A stretch of DNA of 25,737 nt, taken from IMG/VR virus record IMGVR_UViG_3300009431_000124, positions 1 through 25,737 of that record. The stretch is one strand, 5' to 3'. This DNA is from a virus. The position numbers were made by a program, and so were the translations under genes. The notes beneath the pieces were generated by a model that ran no database searches, was not told the origin of the DNA, and saw only the letters and a list, made by a program, of their open reading frames with translations. The first letter of the stretch is position 1. Each line of letters begins with the position of its first letter. Positions 8,515 to 16,578 of this stretch are shown here, one piece after another.

Positions 8515-8712
8515 CTAAACACAGACAGATTCACAAGATGTGCACAATTTGCACCGAACATACCGGATTCGCCCCACGGTTTTATAGGTGCTCCACTCGC
8601 CCACGACCCCGCAATTGCTGCATCGCTTGTTCGCCAGGATAATCGCGACCGCCGCCTTGTCGGGCACGCTGCCGTCGTCGGGAACCCGCTTCTTGAGGTC
8701 GTTCAGATCCAC
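8515..8712 (-). CDS. Small zinc-ribbon protein between terminase and gpW
   Basis: 65 residues from the GTG at 8712, overlapping the terminase stop by ten bases. The N-terminus is MDLNDLKKRVPDDGSVPD. Two Cys pairs, KRCSNCGVV and RCKLCTSCESVC, form a probable zinc ribbon. It takes a position that has no counterpart in the lambda order, between the GpA and gpW equivalents. The pattern is complete and the frame is tightly coupled, so I believe it is real, but its function is unknown. Confidence 0.65.
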   Translation of the reverse strand: MDLNDLKKRVPDDGSVPDKAAVAIILANKRCSNCGVVGEWSTYKTVGRIRYVRCKLCTSCESVCV

Positions 8713-10670
8713 GCTTCGCCGGGTCCTTTCTGCAGCCAGTTCTCATCGGTCTTCACCGGCGCCGGCGCCGGCGGCGGGTTGTGCGGGTCCGGGATCATCC
8801 TCACGTTGAGCAGTTCCCCGGCCACGCAGTTTCCGACCTCGCAGTCCCAGTAGTGGTTCGCCCGCCCCTGGCTCTTCGGCAGCCAGACCTTCTTCGGCCG
8901 CCGCGCCGATCGCCCGCCCCGCCCGCGCTTGCGATCGACGATCTTGTGTTCGCTGCAGAGCTGGCGGATGTACTCGTCCTGGACGTCGTCGGGCAGGTGC
9001 AGGTAGCCCGGCCCCGCCTCGTCCTGTTTCAGCCGCAGCGCCAGCCAGTCTTTCCAGTACTCCGTGTCCACCAGCAGCAGCGGGATGTCGTGGCTGTACC
9101 GCTTGCCCGTGCGTGGATCCTTCCGCCGCGGGCTGGCCGACACGATCGGCCCGCTCGTGCTTCGCCCCTTGGTCGGCCGCAGGTCGATGTCGCGCCACGC
9201 GTCGACCAGGCCGTACACGTACCCGGCCCGGTCGCCCGAGTCGATCATCGTCAGCCGGATCCCCATCACCCGCCGCTCGTCCGTGAATCGCGCCGTCAGC
9301 AGGTACCGGTGCAGTTCGGCCTCGCTGGCGATCTGCCTCGCGTCCAGCACGAAGCTCTCCAGCCCGAACGCCCACCCGCGGGCCGACACGTAGAAGCCCG
9401 TCCGCTGCACGTCGACGCACGCCGTGACGACCTGCACCCTTTCCGGCAGCCAGCCCGCGACCTGCCCCGTCCCCGGGTCGTACTTCGCCCGCTTGTACGT
9501 CCCGCGGTGTTTCCGGACGGACTCTTCCTCCGTGGACGCTTCCTTCTCTTCCCAGAACTCGCCCAGCTCGTTGTTGATGAAGTCCTGCAGCCGGCTCAGG
9601 CTGCCCGACTCCTTCGCCCGCAGCCAGGACCCCGCCAGTTGGCTGAGCGTCGTGAACGGCGAGTAGACCGCGTTGACGTGAAAGCCGGCGTGGTTCCCGC
9701 GCCGCTTCGCCTCGCCGGCGACACGCCCGTCCTTCTCAACCCGCTCCCCGTCCCGGGCCCACACCCCCAGGCGGACGGCCCTGTTCCGCTGGGCGTCGTT
9801 CCAGAGTTCCTTGCAGTGCAGGCACTCGTAGCGTGCGAGCTTGCGTCCTTCCACTTCGCTGGCCGCTGCGCTGTGCCCGTCCTTGTGATGCGGCCAGCGG
9901 ACCTGCGACCAGACCAGCGTCTGGTATTCTCCGCACGTCGGGCACGGCACCCAGAACCGCCGCTGGTCCGACTCTTCCCAGCTCTGGCAGATCAGGTCGT
10001 CCCGCGTCGTCGGGCTCGATACGCGGACGCTCTTGGCGCCGGTCGTGTTGCGGAACGTCCGCAGCCGCTTGTCGCCCAGGCTGATCGGGTCGGCGTCGCG
10101 GCCGACGTACGGCGGGAACTTCCCGACCTCGTCGTAGTCGACCTCGCGCAGGGCCCGGCGGCTCAGCGATGCCGCCGAGTTCGACCACCCGAAGTACAGG
10201 TTGCCCGTCCGGAAGTAGTAGCCCTCCTTGGTCAGGCTGGCGACGCCGTCGACGGCCGCCGCCAGCAGCGGCTCGCAGTTGCTCACGATCTCCCGCAGCG
10301 TCGTGCCCGCGACTTCCCGCGCGTCCGGTTCGGTCGGCATCACCAGCAGCCGCGGGCCGGGCCGCTGGACCATGTCCGCGCACAGCCCGCCGTACAGGAA
10401 CAGCGTCTTGCCGAGCTGCGTCCCGAACAGCACCGTCAGGGCCTCGTAGCTCGGATCGTCCCGCACGTCGAACATCCCCCGCATGTACGGCGTGATCGAC
10501 AGGTCCACCGGTCCGGGGATCGCCACGTCGCGGCCGGACAGTTCGATGTGCTTCTCGACGAACTCGGCCGTCCCCAGCAGCTCCGGCATCGCCCAGGCTT
10601 CCATTTCCTCGGGCAGCCAGTCGATGACCTCGACACCCTCGATCTCGATCGTGGCCAGGCCGCTCGTCAT
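8703..10670 (-). CDS. Terminase large subunit, lambda GpA family
   Basis: The packaging motor: ATP-driven translocation and cutting of phage DNA. It is 655 residues from the ATG at 10670, coupled to the small subunit. The Walker-A-like loop is FGTQLGKT (82-89), the Walker-B-like segment VDYDEVGKF (177-185), and SSPTTRDD (218-225) is a likely motif III. A zinc ribbon is formed by CPTCGEY (C243, C246) and YECLHCKELW (C283, C286), as in GpA homologues. The C-terminal nuclease part starts around VTACVDVQRTGFYVSARGW. The length is normal. A small zinc gene overlaps its end. Confidence 0.95.
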   Translation of the reverse strand: MTSGLATIEIEGVEVIDWLPEEMEAWAMPELLGTAEFVEKHIELSGRDVAIPGPVDLSITPYMRGMFDVRDDPSYEALTVLFGTQLGKTLFLYGGLCADMVQRPGPRLLVMPTEPDAREVAGTTLREIVSNCEPLLAAAVDGVASLTKEGYYFRTGNLYFGWSNSAASLSRRALREVDYDEVGKFPPYVGRDADPISLGDKRLRTFRNTTGAKSVRVSSPTTRDDLICQSWEESDQRRFWVPCPTCGEYQTLVWSQVRWPHHKDGHSAAASEVEGRKLARYECLHCKELWNDAQRNRAVRLGVWARDGERVEKDGRVAGEAKRRGNHAGFHVNAVYSPFTTLSQLAGSWLRAKESGSLSRLQDFINNELGEFWEEKEASTEEESVRKHRGTYKRAKYDPGTGQVAGWLPERVQVVTACVDVQRTGFYVSARGWAFGLESFVLDARQIASEAELHRYLLTARFTDERRVMGIRLTMIDSGDRAGYVYGLVDAWRDIDLRPTKGRSTSGPIVSASPRRKDPRTGKRYSHDIPLLLVDTEYWKDWLALRLKQDEAGPGYLHLPDDVQDEYIRQLCSEHKIVDRKRGRGGRSARRPKKVWLPKSQGRANHYWDCEVGNCVAGELLNVRMIPDPHNPPPAPAPVKTDENWLQKGPGEAWI

Positions 10671-11422
10671 TTCCCGTCCTCCGGCACGATCACCGCCGCC
10701 TGTTCCGGCGTCAGTTGCAGGGCCACCTGCCCGCCGGCCAGCCGCTCGAGCATCGTGTGCACGTCCGCGTCGATCGCCGCCGCCTGCCCCTTGTCCAGCC
10801 CGTACTGGGGCAGTTTTCGCACCATCCCCAGCAGCATGCTCTTGAGCACCTGGCAGCGTGCGATCCACCCGGCCACAACGGCGTTCCGGGGCAGCAGTTC
10901 CCCCTTCATCTCCGCCAGCTCAATCTCGGCCCGTTCCGCCTGGGCCAGCTCCCGCCGCTGTCGCCCGCGGTTGGCCTCTTCCCGTGCCCGGCGAACGTCC
11001 GCCGTCAGTTCGCGCATCCGCCACTGAACCACGGCCGCCAGGTCGTAGCTCCCGTCGGCGTTTCGCGGGCAGCCCTTCTTCTCCCAGGCCCCCACCGTCG
11101 GCCGGGTCGTCGCGAGTACCCCGATCGCCACGTTCTGCGGCACCCGGTGGATGTCCAGGCTCCCGCCCCGGATCCACCGCCCCACAGCCGCCAGGTCGTA
11201 CGTGAGGTCCTCGTTGCGGGGGCACCCCTTCTTCGCCCACTTCGTCACCGCCGGCCCCGAGACCCCGAAGATCCGCCCCACCTGCACCCCCGTCAGGGCG
11301 CGAACATCCATCTCACGGCGCTTCCGCCCGGGCTTTGCCTTCTCCCGGGCCTTCTTCGCCCTCTTCCGGACCGTCTTCGCCCGGCTGCCGCCCGTCGCCT
11401 TGCCCTTCTTCACCTTCGCCAT
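10667..11422 (-). CDS. Terminase small subunit, Nu1-like, tandem HTH
   Basis: 251 residues. It recognises phage DNA and loads the large terminase for packaging. A Lys-rich N-terminus (MAKVKKGKATGG) is followed by two copies of a winged-HTH unit: residues 43-82 (VGRIFGVSGPAVTKWAKKG, YDLAAVGRW) and 96-134 (GVLATTRPTVGAWEKKG, YDLAAVVQW), both with KKGCPRN. Residues 138-190 form a helical region, with a C-terminal tail ending PEDGK. Lambda Nu1 has one such unit, so the duplication is notable. The start lacks an obvious ribosome site. The stop overlaps the large-subunit ATG (ATGA), which supports the pair. Confidence 0.8.
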   Translation of the reverse strand: MAKVKKGKATGGSRAKTVRKRAKKAREKAKPGRKRREMDVRALTGVQVGRIFGVSGPAVTKWAKKGCPRNEDLTYDLAAVGRWIRGGSLDIHRVPQNVAIGVLATTRPTVGAWEKKGCPRNADGSYDLAAVVQWRMRELTADVRRAREEANRGRQRRELAQAERAEIELAEMKGELLPRNAVVAGWIARCQVLKSMLLGMVRKLPQYGLDKGQAAAIDADVHTMLERLAGGQVALQLTPEQAAVIVPEDGK

Positions 11423-11758
11423 CCGTGACCCGCGTCGCTCTAACCAACCCTAAGTAAAGCCATTTCAAAAACTTACAAAAACACTGCCTGTGCGGGCCTC
11501 TCAATGACCCGCATGGGCACCCCCTACGGAGGACCCAAGCGATTCAGACCACAAACCGCCATTCTATCGAGGGTTACAGACAGACCACTGGCCACCGACT
11601 GCGCCAGCCACTGGACTGGCCGCATGCGTGAACACGCCAACTCATACCTCAACAGACCTTTACGCCGCACGCCGGCGGCGTCGCTCACTTCCATGGCAAC
11701 CATAACCGTAGTTGCAGACATCGCTTACTGCCCTTGATCGAGGAATCCGCCGGACGGA
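11423..11758 (-). promoter_or_regulatory. AT-richer intergenic region ahead of the packaging module
   Basis: About 336 bases separate the HTH gene from the small terminase. The half nearest the terminase is conspicuously less GC-rich than its surroundings: on the minus strand TTTTTGTAAGTTTTTGAAAT, then GGCTTTACTTAGG. A -35/-10 assignment TTTTTG-17-TTTACT is possible but weak. A 6-bp stem lies at 11744-11760 over the HTH gene stop. A minus-strand frame of 65 residues (11524-11721, MSATTVMVAMEV...) is open but lacks a ribosome site; I rate it unlikely. The best use of the region is as a late promoter or control region. Confidence 0.45.
11491..11513 (-). terminator. Possible terminator or attenuator hairpin
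   Basis: TGCGGGTC and GGCCCGCA pair over eight positions (one G-U) around a 7-base loop. TTTTT follows after a nine-base gap, further than in a classical terminator, so attenuation or structure only is also possible. Confidence 0.3.
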
Positions 11759-12031
11759 TTACCCCCCCCTCGCCTTCACAGCTCGGTACACCGGCACGCG
11801 CTGCTGGTGCCCGGCCAGGTTGGCCCGGTAGCCTCGGCCGGACACGACATCACCAGCGGCGATCGCACGACGAACCCGCTCCCGCGCTATCGGGACCGTC
11901 CACCCGAACCTCTCGCACAGTTCCTTCACAGTCATTCCTGCGTCGCCGTCATCGGGCGACGGAGCCGCCGACAGCACCTTCACCAGCGGATCGCCGCTGG
12001 TGCCCTTGGCTCTTGCTGATTTCCTGCCCAT
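11759..12031 (-). CDS. Small winged-helix-like protein
   Basis: 90 residues; the ATG at 12031 has AAAGGAG nine bases upstream. The N-terminus is basic and probably flexible (MGRKSARAKGTSGDP). Residues about 33-75 have an HTH pattern, MTVKELCERFGWTVPIARER then RRAIAAGDVVSGRGYRANLA. It is the last gene before the packaging module, with an intergenic region of more than 300 bases after it, so a regulatory role for late genes is a reasonable guess. The start is well supported. Confidence 0.6.
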   Translation of the reverse strand: MGRKSARAKGTSGDPLVKVLSAAPSPDDGDAGMTVKELCERFGWTVPIARERVRRAIAAGDVVSGRGYRANLAGHQQRVPVYRAVKARGG

Positions 12032-12061
12032 CGTCTCGTGCTCCTTTCGATGTCACTTATG

Positions 12062-13244
12062 TCACGTCACATGGGCCGGATCCCGCTCCGTGAGGATCTC
12101 GTCCCGTACGTCCCTGCCGACCAGCTCGGCCTCTTCGGGGCTGTCGAGCCGCCAGGCGATGGGGCCGAACATGCCGTGCTTGTGGCTGACCAGGGCGCCC
12201 ACCTGCTGGGGCACGGCGTGGCGGCCCTGGGTGTGGTCCAGTTCGGTCGTCCCGGTGAGGCATCCGTTGATGATGTACTTGAAGCTCGGCCCGGCGAACG
12301 GCACGTGCCAGTGGGCGCCGAGGCCGTAGTCGAAGCCCTCGGTCACGGGCAGGTCCCGCCGCAGCTGCTCCATGATCTTCTCGAGCCGCCGCAGGGCTTC
12401 CCGCCCGAGTTCCCGCGCGATCCCGTAGTACGGGATGCCCATCCAGGCCTTGATGTGGTCGCCGTGGGCGCAGAGGAACTTCCATCCGGCCAGGTCGATC
12501 ACGTGCTTCTTGCTGGGGTAGATGTTGACCCGCACGTTCTCGTGCCTGGCCAGCACGGCTGCGGCGTACTCGTAGGCGACCCAGTCGAAGCTGTTGAGCG
12601 TGCCGCCCTTGAACTGGTATTTCCGCGTCAGCCGCGAGTGGTTCGACCCGCCGATCCCGTGCAGGATCACGTGGGCGAACTGGTTCGACAGTCCGGAGGC
12701 CAGCTGTGCGATCAGCCGCCCGGCCAGCACGGCCTGCACGGGGGGGGGGCACTTCGTTGGTCCGCAGCAGCTCCTCGTGGATGTCGCCGGAGATCATGTC
12801 GCCCAGCAGCACGACGTGGCACGTCTCGATCCGGTAGCCGTGCCGCTGGACCTTCGCGTACCGCCGCGGGCAGTCCGTGTAGATCCTCGTGCGGCTCTCG
12901 CCGATGGCGAAGTTGTACCGCCCCCAGTCCTGCGTTTCGCGGGCGTCGACCTTCTCGCCGGTCTGCAGGTCGCTGAACAGGGCGATCATGTCGACGGCGG
13001 ACTTGGCCTTCGCCGCCGCGGGCGGCTTCCACTTCGCCGGCGGCCGCAGGGCCCGGCAGGTGTCGCGCAACAAATCCCGGACCTCCAGTGCCCTCCCGAG
13101 AATGCCCTTGGTCTTCCGCAGCTCCCGGCTCAGCAGGTTGTTCTCCGCCCTAGCCGCCTCGTAGCGGGCCTCGAAGTCCCGCTCCTCCGCCGTCAGTTCG
13201 AGGGCCTCGGCCATCTCATCTTGCGTCTTCTTCTTCTTGCTCAT
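12062..13244 (-). pseudogene. Calcineurin-like metallophosphoesterase, frameshifted at C10 run
   Basis: Begins at the ATG 13244 (MSKKKKTQDEMAEALELT), overlapping the HD gene stop. Residues 10-60 look coiled-coil. The metallophosphoesterase motifs are SDLQTG (Asp92, with Gln in place of His), LLGDMISGDIH (Asp149), and after the break GGSNHSR and LCAHGDHIKAW. The two halves lie in different frames that meet at ten C on the minus strand (12740-12749). Nine C would restore a continuous 393-residue protein (NEVPPP then VQAVLAG). Either an assembly or sequencing error or a real inactivating slip is possible. If intact it would act on nucleic acid or phosphoester substrates. Confidence 0.8.
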
Positions 13245-13819
13245 GCCGTGCTCCGGACCGGCGCTGTCGGCAGGGCGATGAGCCGTTCGAGGTATCGCTG
13301 CTCGGCCTGGGCCGGGCCCCAGAACCGCAGCGCGATCCGGTCGCTGGCTTCTTCGGGCAGCTGCCAGCCCAGCCCGCCGCTGGCCATGAGGGCCTTCGCT
13401 TCGGTCGCCAGGAGGACCGCGTCGGCCCGCCGGATGTCCGCCTGGGCCTGTTCCGGGAGAATCGCCGGCAGCCCCAGCGCCACGCGGACCGCCGTTCGGA
13501 TATTCGCCCCGATCGCCCGGGCCTCGGGCAGTGCGGCCTTCAGCGGGCTCGTCAGGTCGCCCATGTAGGCCTCCTCGGCGTCGTGCAGCAGTCCGTAGAG
13601 CTGCACGGTGCAGTGATGGCCTTCCGCCGCCAGCAGGTTCGCCACGTGGATGCAGTGTTCCGCGACGGAGTAGAACCGCCTGCACTGCCCGTTGAACCGG
13701 CACTGCATGGCCAGCCCGTGGGCGATGTCCATCGGCACGATCGCCCGCGTATCCGGGGCCCGCAGGTCGAAGGCCCTCCCGCTGTACGTCTCCATCCAGG
13801 TGTAGTCGCAGTCGGTCAT
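13241..13819 (-). CDS. HD-domain phosphohydrolase (YfbR-like nucleotidase)
   Basis: 192 residues; the ATG at 13819 has GGAGG seven bases upstream. Metal ligands of the HD fold are visible: His55 in YSVAEHCIHVA, His79-Asp80 in LYGLLHDAEEAYMGDLTSPL, and the conserved Asp88. This is the layout of phage YfbR-like 5'-nucleotidases and related dNMP phosphohydrolases, so it probably dephosphorylates nucleotides in the cytoplasm during phage DNA synthesis. The length is normal for the family. It sits between the DUF6378-like gene and the metallophosphoesterase, which its stop overlaps (ATGA). Confidence 0.85.
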   Translation of the reverse strand: MTDCDYTWMETYSGRAFDLRAPDTRAIVPMDIAHGLAMQCRFNGQCRRFYSVAEHCIHVANLLAAEGHHCTVQLYGLLHDAEEAYMGDLTSPLKAALPEARAIGANIRTAVRVALGLPAILPEQAQADIRRADAVLLATEAKALMASGGLGWQLPEEASDRIALRFWGPAQAEQRYLERLIALPTAPVRSTA

Positions 13820-13827
13820 GGCTGCCT

Positions 13828-13859
13828 CCGTCTTCGCCTGCGGCTTCGTCGCGGCAGGC
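13828..13859. repeat. Dispersed 32-bp repeat, copy A
   Basis: CCGTCTTCGCCTGCGGCTTC followed by GTCGCGGCAGGC, 28 of 32 positions identical to copy B at 16679-16710. It lies at the 3' end of the DUF6378-like gene and just before the HD gene start. Confidence 0.65.
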
Positions 13860-14135
13860 CTTTCGTTCGTGGATCATCTCGAGCGTGCCGAAGTAGCCCG
13901 CCCCGTCGACCAGGTTATCCCGCTTGTGGCGATTGACTTCGCGGGAGATCTTCACGCCGACCATGCAGAGGGCGACGTCCTCGGCGGACACTTCCTCGCC
14001 GTCGCGCAGCTTCGGCAGAAGGATGCCCGTCCAGATCTTCGCGGTCTTGGCGAAGTCGTCGGCGGGGTGTCCGTAGTCGCTGTTTCGCACCCCGCGGATC
14101 AGCCCTTCGGCCTCGCTCAGCACGCTCTGTTTCAT
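13829..14135 (-). CDS. DUF6378-like phage protein with missing stop codon
   Basis: The ATG at 14135 overlaps the previous TGA. The first about 85 residues are well conserved-looking: GVRNSDYGHPADDFAKTAKI, AEDVALCMVGVKISREVNRH, DNLVDGAGYFGTLEMI. This matches the DUF6378 pattern (R..YG.P, K.aR, D..GY), a MazG-like small phage family of unknown role. The expected stop near 13820 is absent. The frame runs through the following HD gene and beyond because a dispersed 32-bp repeat (13828-13859) encodes the residues after KA. The end given here marks only the last plausible coding residues; the true C-terminus is lost or altered. Confidence 0.65.
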
Positions 14136-14569
14136 ATCGCGACCCTTTCGCCCTCGTCGAACAGCGGCTCTCCTCGCCGTGCCCGCGCCATTCGCTTGCT
14201 CATCCGCTCGTCGTGGTCGTCGGCGGCCCTGACCATCTGCCAGGGCCGGTCGTGCAGGTCGTGGGTGCGCATGAGGCCCGTCAGGTCGCCCCGCCGCGCG
14301 CCGGATGCCTCCTCGTCCGGGAGCTGCTCGTCGGTCAGTCCCCAGGCGTCTTTGAGCGCCTGCCGCGCGCCGATCCGACGCGGCCTGGCCCGCCCTTCGT
14401 GGTATTTCCGCAGCGTCCACTTGCTGAGCCCGCAGTCGGCCGCCATGGCGGCGTAGTCGACGATCCGTCGCGTGGGGTCGACGCCGTTCCGGCGGTAGTG
14501 CCAGCAGACGGCCAGGAACGACTCCGGCCACCGCATCGCCCGGTCGACATGGATGTCCCGCCTACGCAT
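14132..14569 (-). CDS. HTH-containing phage protein
   Basis: 145 residues from the ATG at 14569, which overlaps the upstream TAG (ATGCGTAG). It starts MRRRDIHVDRAMRWPESFLA. Residues about 34-70 (RIVDYAAMAADCGLSKWTLR followed by KYHEGRARPRR) look like a helix-turn-helix. The C-terminal part is charged and helical (DDHDERMSKRMARARRGEPL). It may be a DNA-binding regulator or replication accessory protein; I cannot name it. Its TGA overlaps the next ATG. Confidence 0.6.
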   Translation of the reverse strand: MRRRDIHVDRAMRWPESFLAVCWHYRRNGVDPTRRIVDYAAMAADCGLSKWTLRKYHEGRARPRRIGARQALKDAWGLTDEQLPDEEASGARRGDLTGLMRTHDLHDRPWQMVRAADDHDERMSKRMARARRGEPLFDEGERVAI

Positions 14570-14801
14570 CGACGCCCTCCTTGCGGGCCCTGCCCCACGC
14601 AACCCACCCGTGGACACAGAGCGCCATGAACACCGCGTCCCGGGCGCTCAGCGCGTACAGCCCGGCCGACACGTGGACGATTCCCGACAGGACGTTCGAC
14701 GCGAACCACACCCCGAAGCACGCCCGTCGCCGCTGATTGTTCAACACCGCCCCGGCGACCGCCGCGATCGTAATGACCCCGCCAAGCACTTCCACGATCA
14801 T
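14562..14801 (-). CDS. Small integral membrane protein
   Basis: 79 residues starting MIVEVLGGVITIAAVAGAVL. The ATG at 14801 overlaps the previous TGA as ATGA. There are two or three membrane segments, about residues 4-20, 30-50 and 55-70 (FGVWFASNVLSGIVHVSAGL, AVFMALCVHGWVAW), with a basic loop NNQRRR. The pattern resembles small phage or PnuC-like membrane proteins, but it is too short to be a transporter. Its stop codon lies five bases before the end of the next gene's ATG, so the two overlap. Confidence 0.65.
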   Translation of the reverse strand: MIVEVLGGVITIAAVAGAVLNNQRRRACFGVWFASNVLSGIVHVSAGLYALSARDAVFMALCVHGWVAWGRARKEGVDA

Positions 14802-16144
14802 TCGCCCGCCCCCTTCCTGCCTTCCGCCATGACCTTGACGGCCCTGGCGAGTTGATCGTTGAGCCAGCTCGTCAGGACGGCCTCGGGCTTTTTGACCGCT
14901 TTTCGCTTGCCGTGCTCGGCGGCGCGGAGCTGGTCCCGGAGGCTCCGGGCCTTTCCGATGGCCGCTTCGCAGAAGGCGAGCTTCGCCCCCTCGTCGAGCC
15001 CGACCGCGTCGGCCCGCTGCCAGATCCTCGCGTAGACGGGCAGGTTCTCCTTGAACAGCCTCACGGCGTTGGGCTCGCTGTAGCCGAACCCCAGCGCCCG
15101 GCACAGGACGGTCGCGAAGTCCAGGCCGCCGGCGTCTTCGCGAATCGACGCCCAGCAGCACGGATACTCCTCGTCCTTTTCGACCCGCCCCCAGACGACC
15201 GGGTCGGCAACGACCTCGCAGATCGCGCCGCCCCCCTCGCCCCCCCCGCCATCCGGAGGGACCGGGGGAGAATCGGCGCCCTGGGGCCCGTCATCTCCCT
15301 CCGGTTCCCTTCCGGCCTGGGGGCGGAGCGGATCGTCGCCGGCCGGCGGTGTCCCGTCGCCGCCGGGCGTTTCGGTTGCCCCTTCGTTCGAGTCACAGTT
15401 ACCGTTCCTGTCCGCCGTTGGTGTTTCTGTAGCGGTTCCGCTTCCGCCGTCCGCAAGGACGGCGGGTTCCCCGTTAAGGTTAGCCGTAGCGGGAACCGTA
15501 TCCGATTCTCCGCCGCCCCCCCCCGGCCGGGGTCCGTCGCGACTCCCCGGCGTGTATTGGGGTCGCGTCGGCTTGCGATCAGGCTCGTCGGGGGTCTCCG
15601 GTTTTGCCGCCGGGTCGGATGCTTGGGTGTCGGTCTCGCTGTGGGGCCTGCCGGCCTCTGAGAGGGCCTGTGCGGCAAGCTCCAGGCGGAAGGCGGTCTC
15701 GTAGTCCTCTCGGACGACGCGACCGATCTCGGGGCGTCTGAGCACGCGTAGTGCCCACGACACCTCGGCGGGTGTGACACCGATGGTCTCGGCTATTGTT
15801 TTCGGGGCGGCCGGTCGCCCCCTGTGATCGACGAGATACCCTCGCATGAAGGTCCGGTCGCCCGCGTAGCCGCACAGCAGCAGGTACATGCCGTACAGCG
15901 ACGCGCCGCCTGCCCTCAGCACCGCGCGTTTCTTTGCTTCGATGTCTCCTCTGTGAATCCCGACGGACGGCCGGGAGTTAATATAGACCTTGAAGTAGAG
16001 CAAGGGGGTCTTGTCCCCCTGTCGGTATTTGACGTCGGGCTCGAGCTGGTCCCAGTCGGCGATGCGATAGACGTACCGCGTCCTCGCGGGTCCGCTCGTC
16101 TCAGACGTCCGTGTCGTGCTGGTCACTGATTCTCTCGCCGTCAT
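14798..16144 (-). CDS. Replication-like HTH protein with long disordered linker
   Basis: 448 residues from the ATG at 16144, which lies in the 51-bp repeat (no strong ribosome site, so a later start is possible). Residues 22-165 form an N-terminal domain: YVYRIADWDQLEPDVKY, LLYFKVYINSRPSVGIHRGD, and an HTH PKTIAETIGVTPAEVSWALR (114-133). Residues about 168-307 are Pro/Gly/Thr/Asp-rich and surely disordered. Residues 308-448 form a helical C-terminal domain (FATVLCRALGFGYSEPNAV, VLTSWLNDQLARAVKVM). The architecture resembles phage replication initiators or organisers, which is inference. The stop overlaps the next ATG (ATGA). Confidence 0.65.
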   Translation of the reverse strand: MTARESVTSTTRTSETSGPARTRYVYRIADWDQLEPDVKYRQGDKTPLLYFKVYINSRPSVGIHRGDIEAKKRAVLRAGGASLYGMYLLLCGYAGDRTFMRGYLVDHRGRPAAPKTIAETIGVTPAEVSWALRVLRRPEIGRVVREDYETAFRLELAAQALSEAGRPHSETDTQASDPAAKPETPDEPDRKPTRPQYTPGSRDGPRPGGGGGESDTVPATANLNGEPAVLADGGSGTATETPTADRNGNCDSNEGATETPGGDGTPPAGDDPLRPQAGREPEGDDGPQGADSPPVPPDGGGGEGGGAICEVVADPVVWGRVEKDEEYPCCWASIREDAGGLDFATVLCRALGFGYSEPNAVRLFKENLPVYARIWQRADAVGLDEGAKLAFCEAAIGKARSLRDQLRAAEHGKRKAVKKPEAVLTSWLNDQLARAVKVMAEGRKGAGE

Positions 16145-16191
16145 CCCTGACGGGTTCGATTTCCGATTTCCGATTTCCGATTGAACGGCGG
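16141..16191. repeat. 51-bp ATTTCCG element, copy 1
   Basis: Same order as copy 2, with three tandem ATTTCCG units. The minus-strand end GTCAGGGATGA supplies the start codon used here for the replication-like gene. Confidence 0.85.
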
Positions 16192-16206
16192 AGTCCCTCT
16201 GATTCG

Positions 16207-16491
16207 TTACGCGTGCTTCGTCGTCCACTCGGTTGCGTCGATCTTCCGCATCGTGTCGCACGTGCTCGGGATGACGAAGGCCTCGAAGCGGCATCCAAGC
16301 CCTTCGGCCGGCTGGCGGTGGAGGGCCTTCGCGAAGCTCGGGTTCGAGATCCCCAGCGGGACGGCTTCGCCGCCGTAGACAGCATTGAGGTCGTCGACAT
16401 ACCGCCCGTACGATCGCCCGCACCCGCAGGCGCGCGGCCAACTCCGCAGCGCCACGATGTCGCAGCACTCCCCGCAGAAGATCAATTTCAT
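16207..16491 (-). CDS. Small zinc-ribbon-like protein
   Basis: 94 residues; the ATG at 16491 has AAGGAG eight bases upstream. The N-terminus MKLIFCGECCDIV and PRACGCGRSYGRY place Cys6, Cys9, Cys10, Cys22 and Cys24 as a likely zinc ribbon. The rest is a compact beta-rich region (AVYGGEAVPLGISN, CRFEAFVIPS). Proteins of this type in phages often bind nucleic acid or protein, but I cannot assign a role. It is sandwiched between two copies of the 51-bp ATTTCCG element. Confidence 0.65.
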   Translation of the reverse strand: MKLIFCGECCDIVALRSWPRACGCGRSYGRYVDDLNAVYGGEAVPLGISNPSFAKALHRQPAEGLGCRFEAFVIPSTCDTMRKIDATEWTTKHA

Positions 16492-16510
16492 TCGGCGTTC
16501 TCCTTGCTAC

Positions 16511-16561
16511 TCATCCCTGACGGGTTCGATTTCCGATTTCCGATTTTCCATTGAACGGCGG
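16511..16561. repeat. 51-bp ATTTCCG element, copy 2
   Basis: TCATCCCTGACGGGTTCGAT then tandem ATTTCCG and TTGAACGGCGG. It is nearly identical to 16141-16191 (two differences). On the minus strand it ends GGGATGA and creates an eight-residue frame (MSSKENAE) whose TGA overlaps the ATG of the 16491 gene. Confidence 0.85.
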
Positions 16562-16578
16562 GGGTCAGCCGGCGGCAC

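Noticed and set aside
6510-11027. Long plus-strand frames opposite portal and terminase
   Set aside because: Both mirror genes with unmistakable phage motifs on the minus strand; the low stop density is due to high GC.
11504-11737. 77-residue plus-strand frame in the intergenic region
   Set aside because: No ribosome site, the only would-be plus-strand gene in the window, and no domain pattern.
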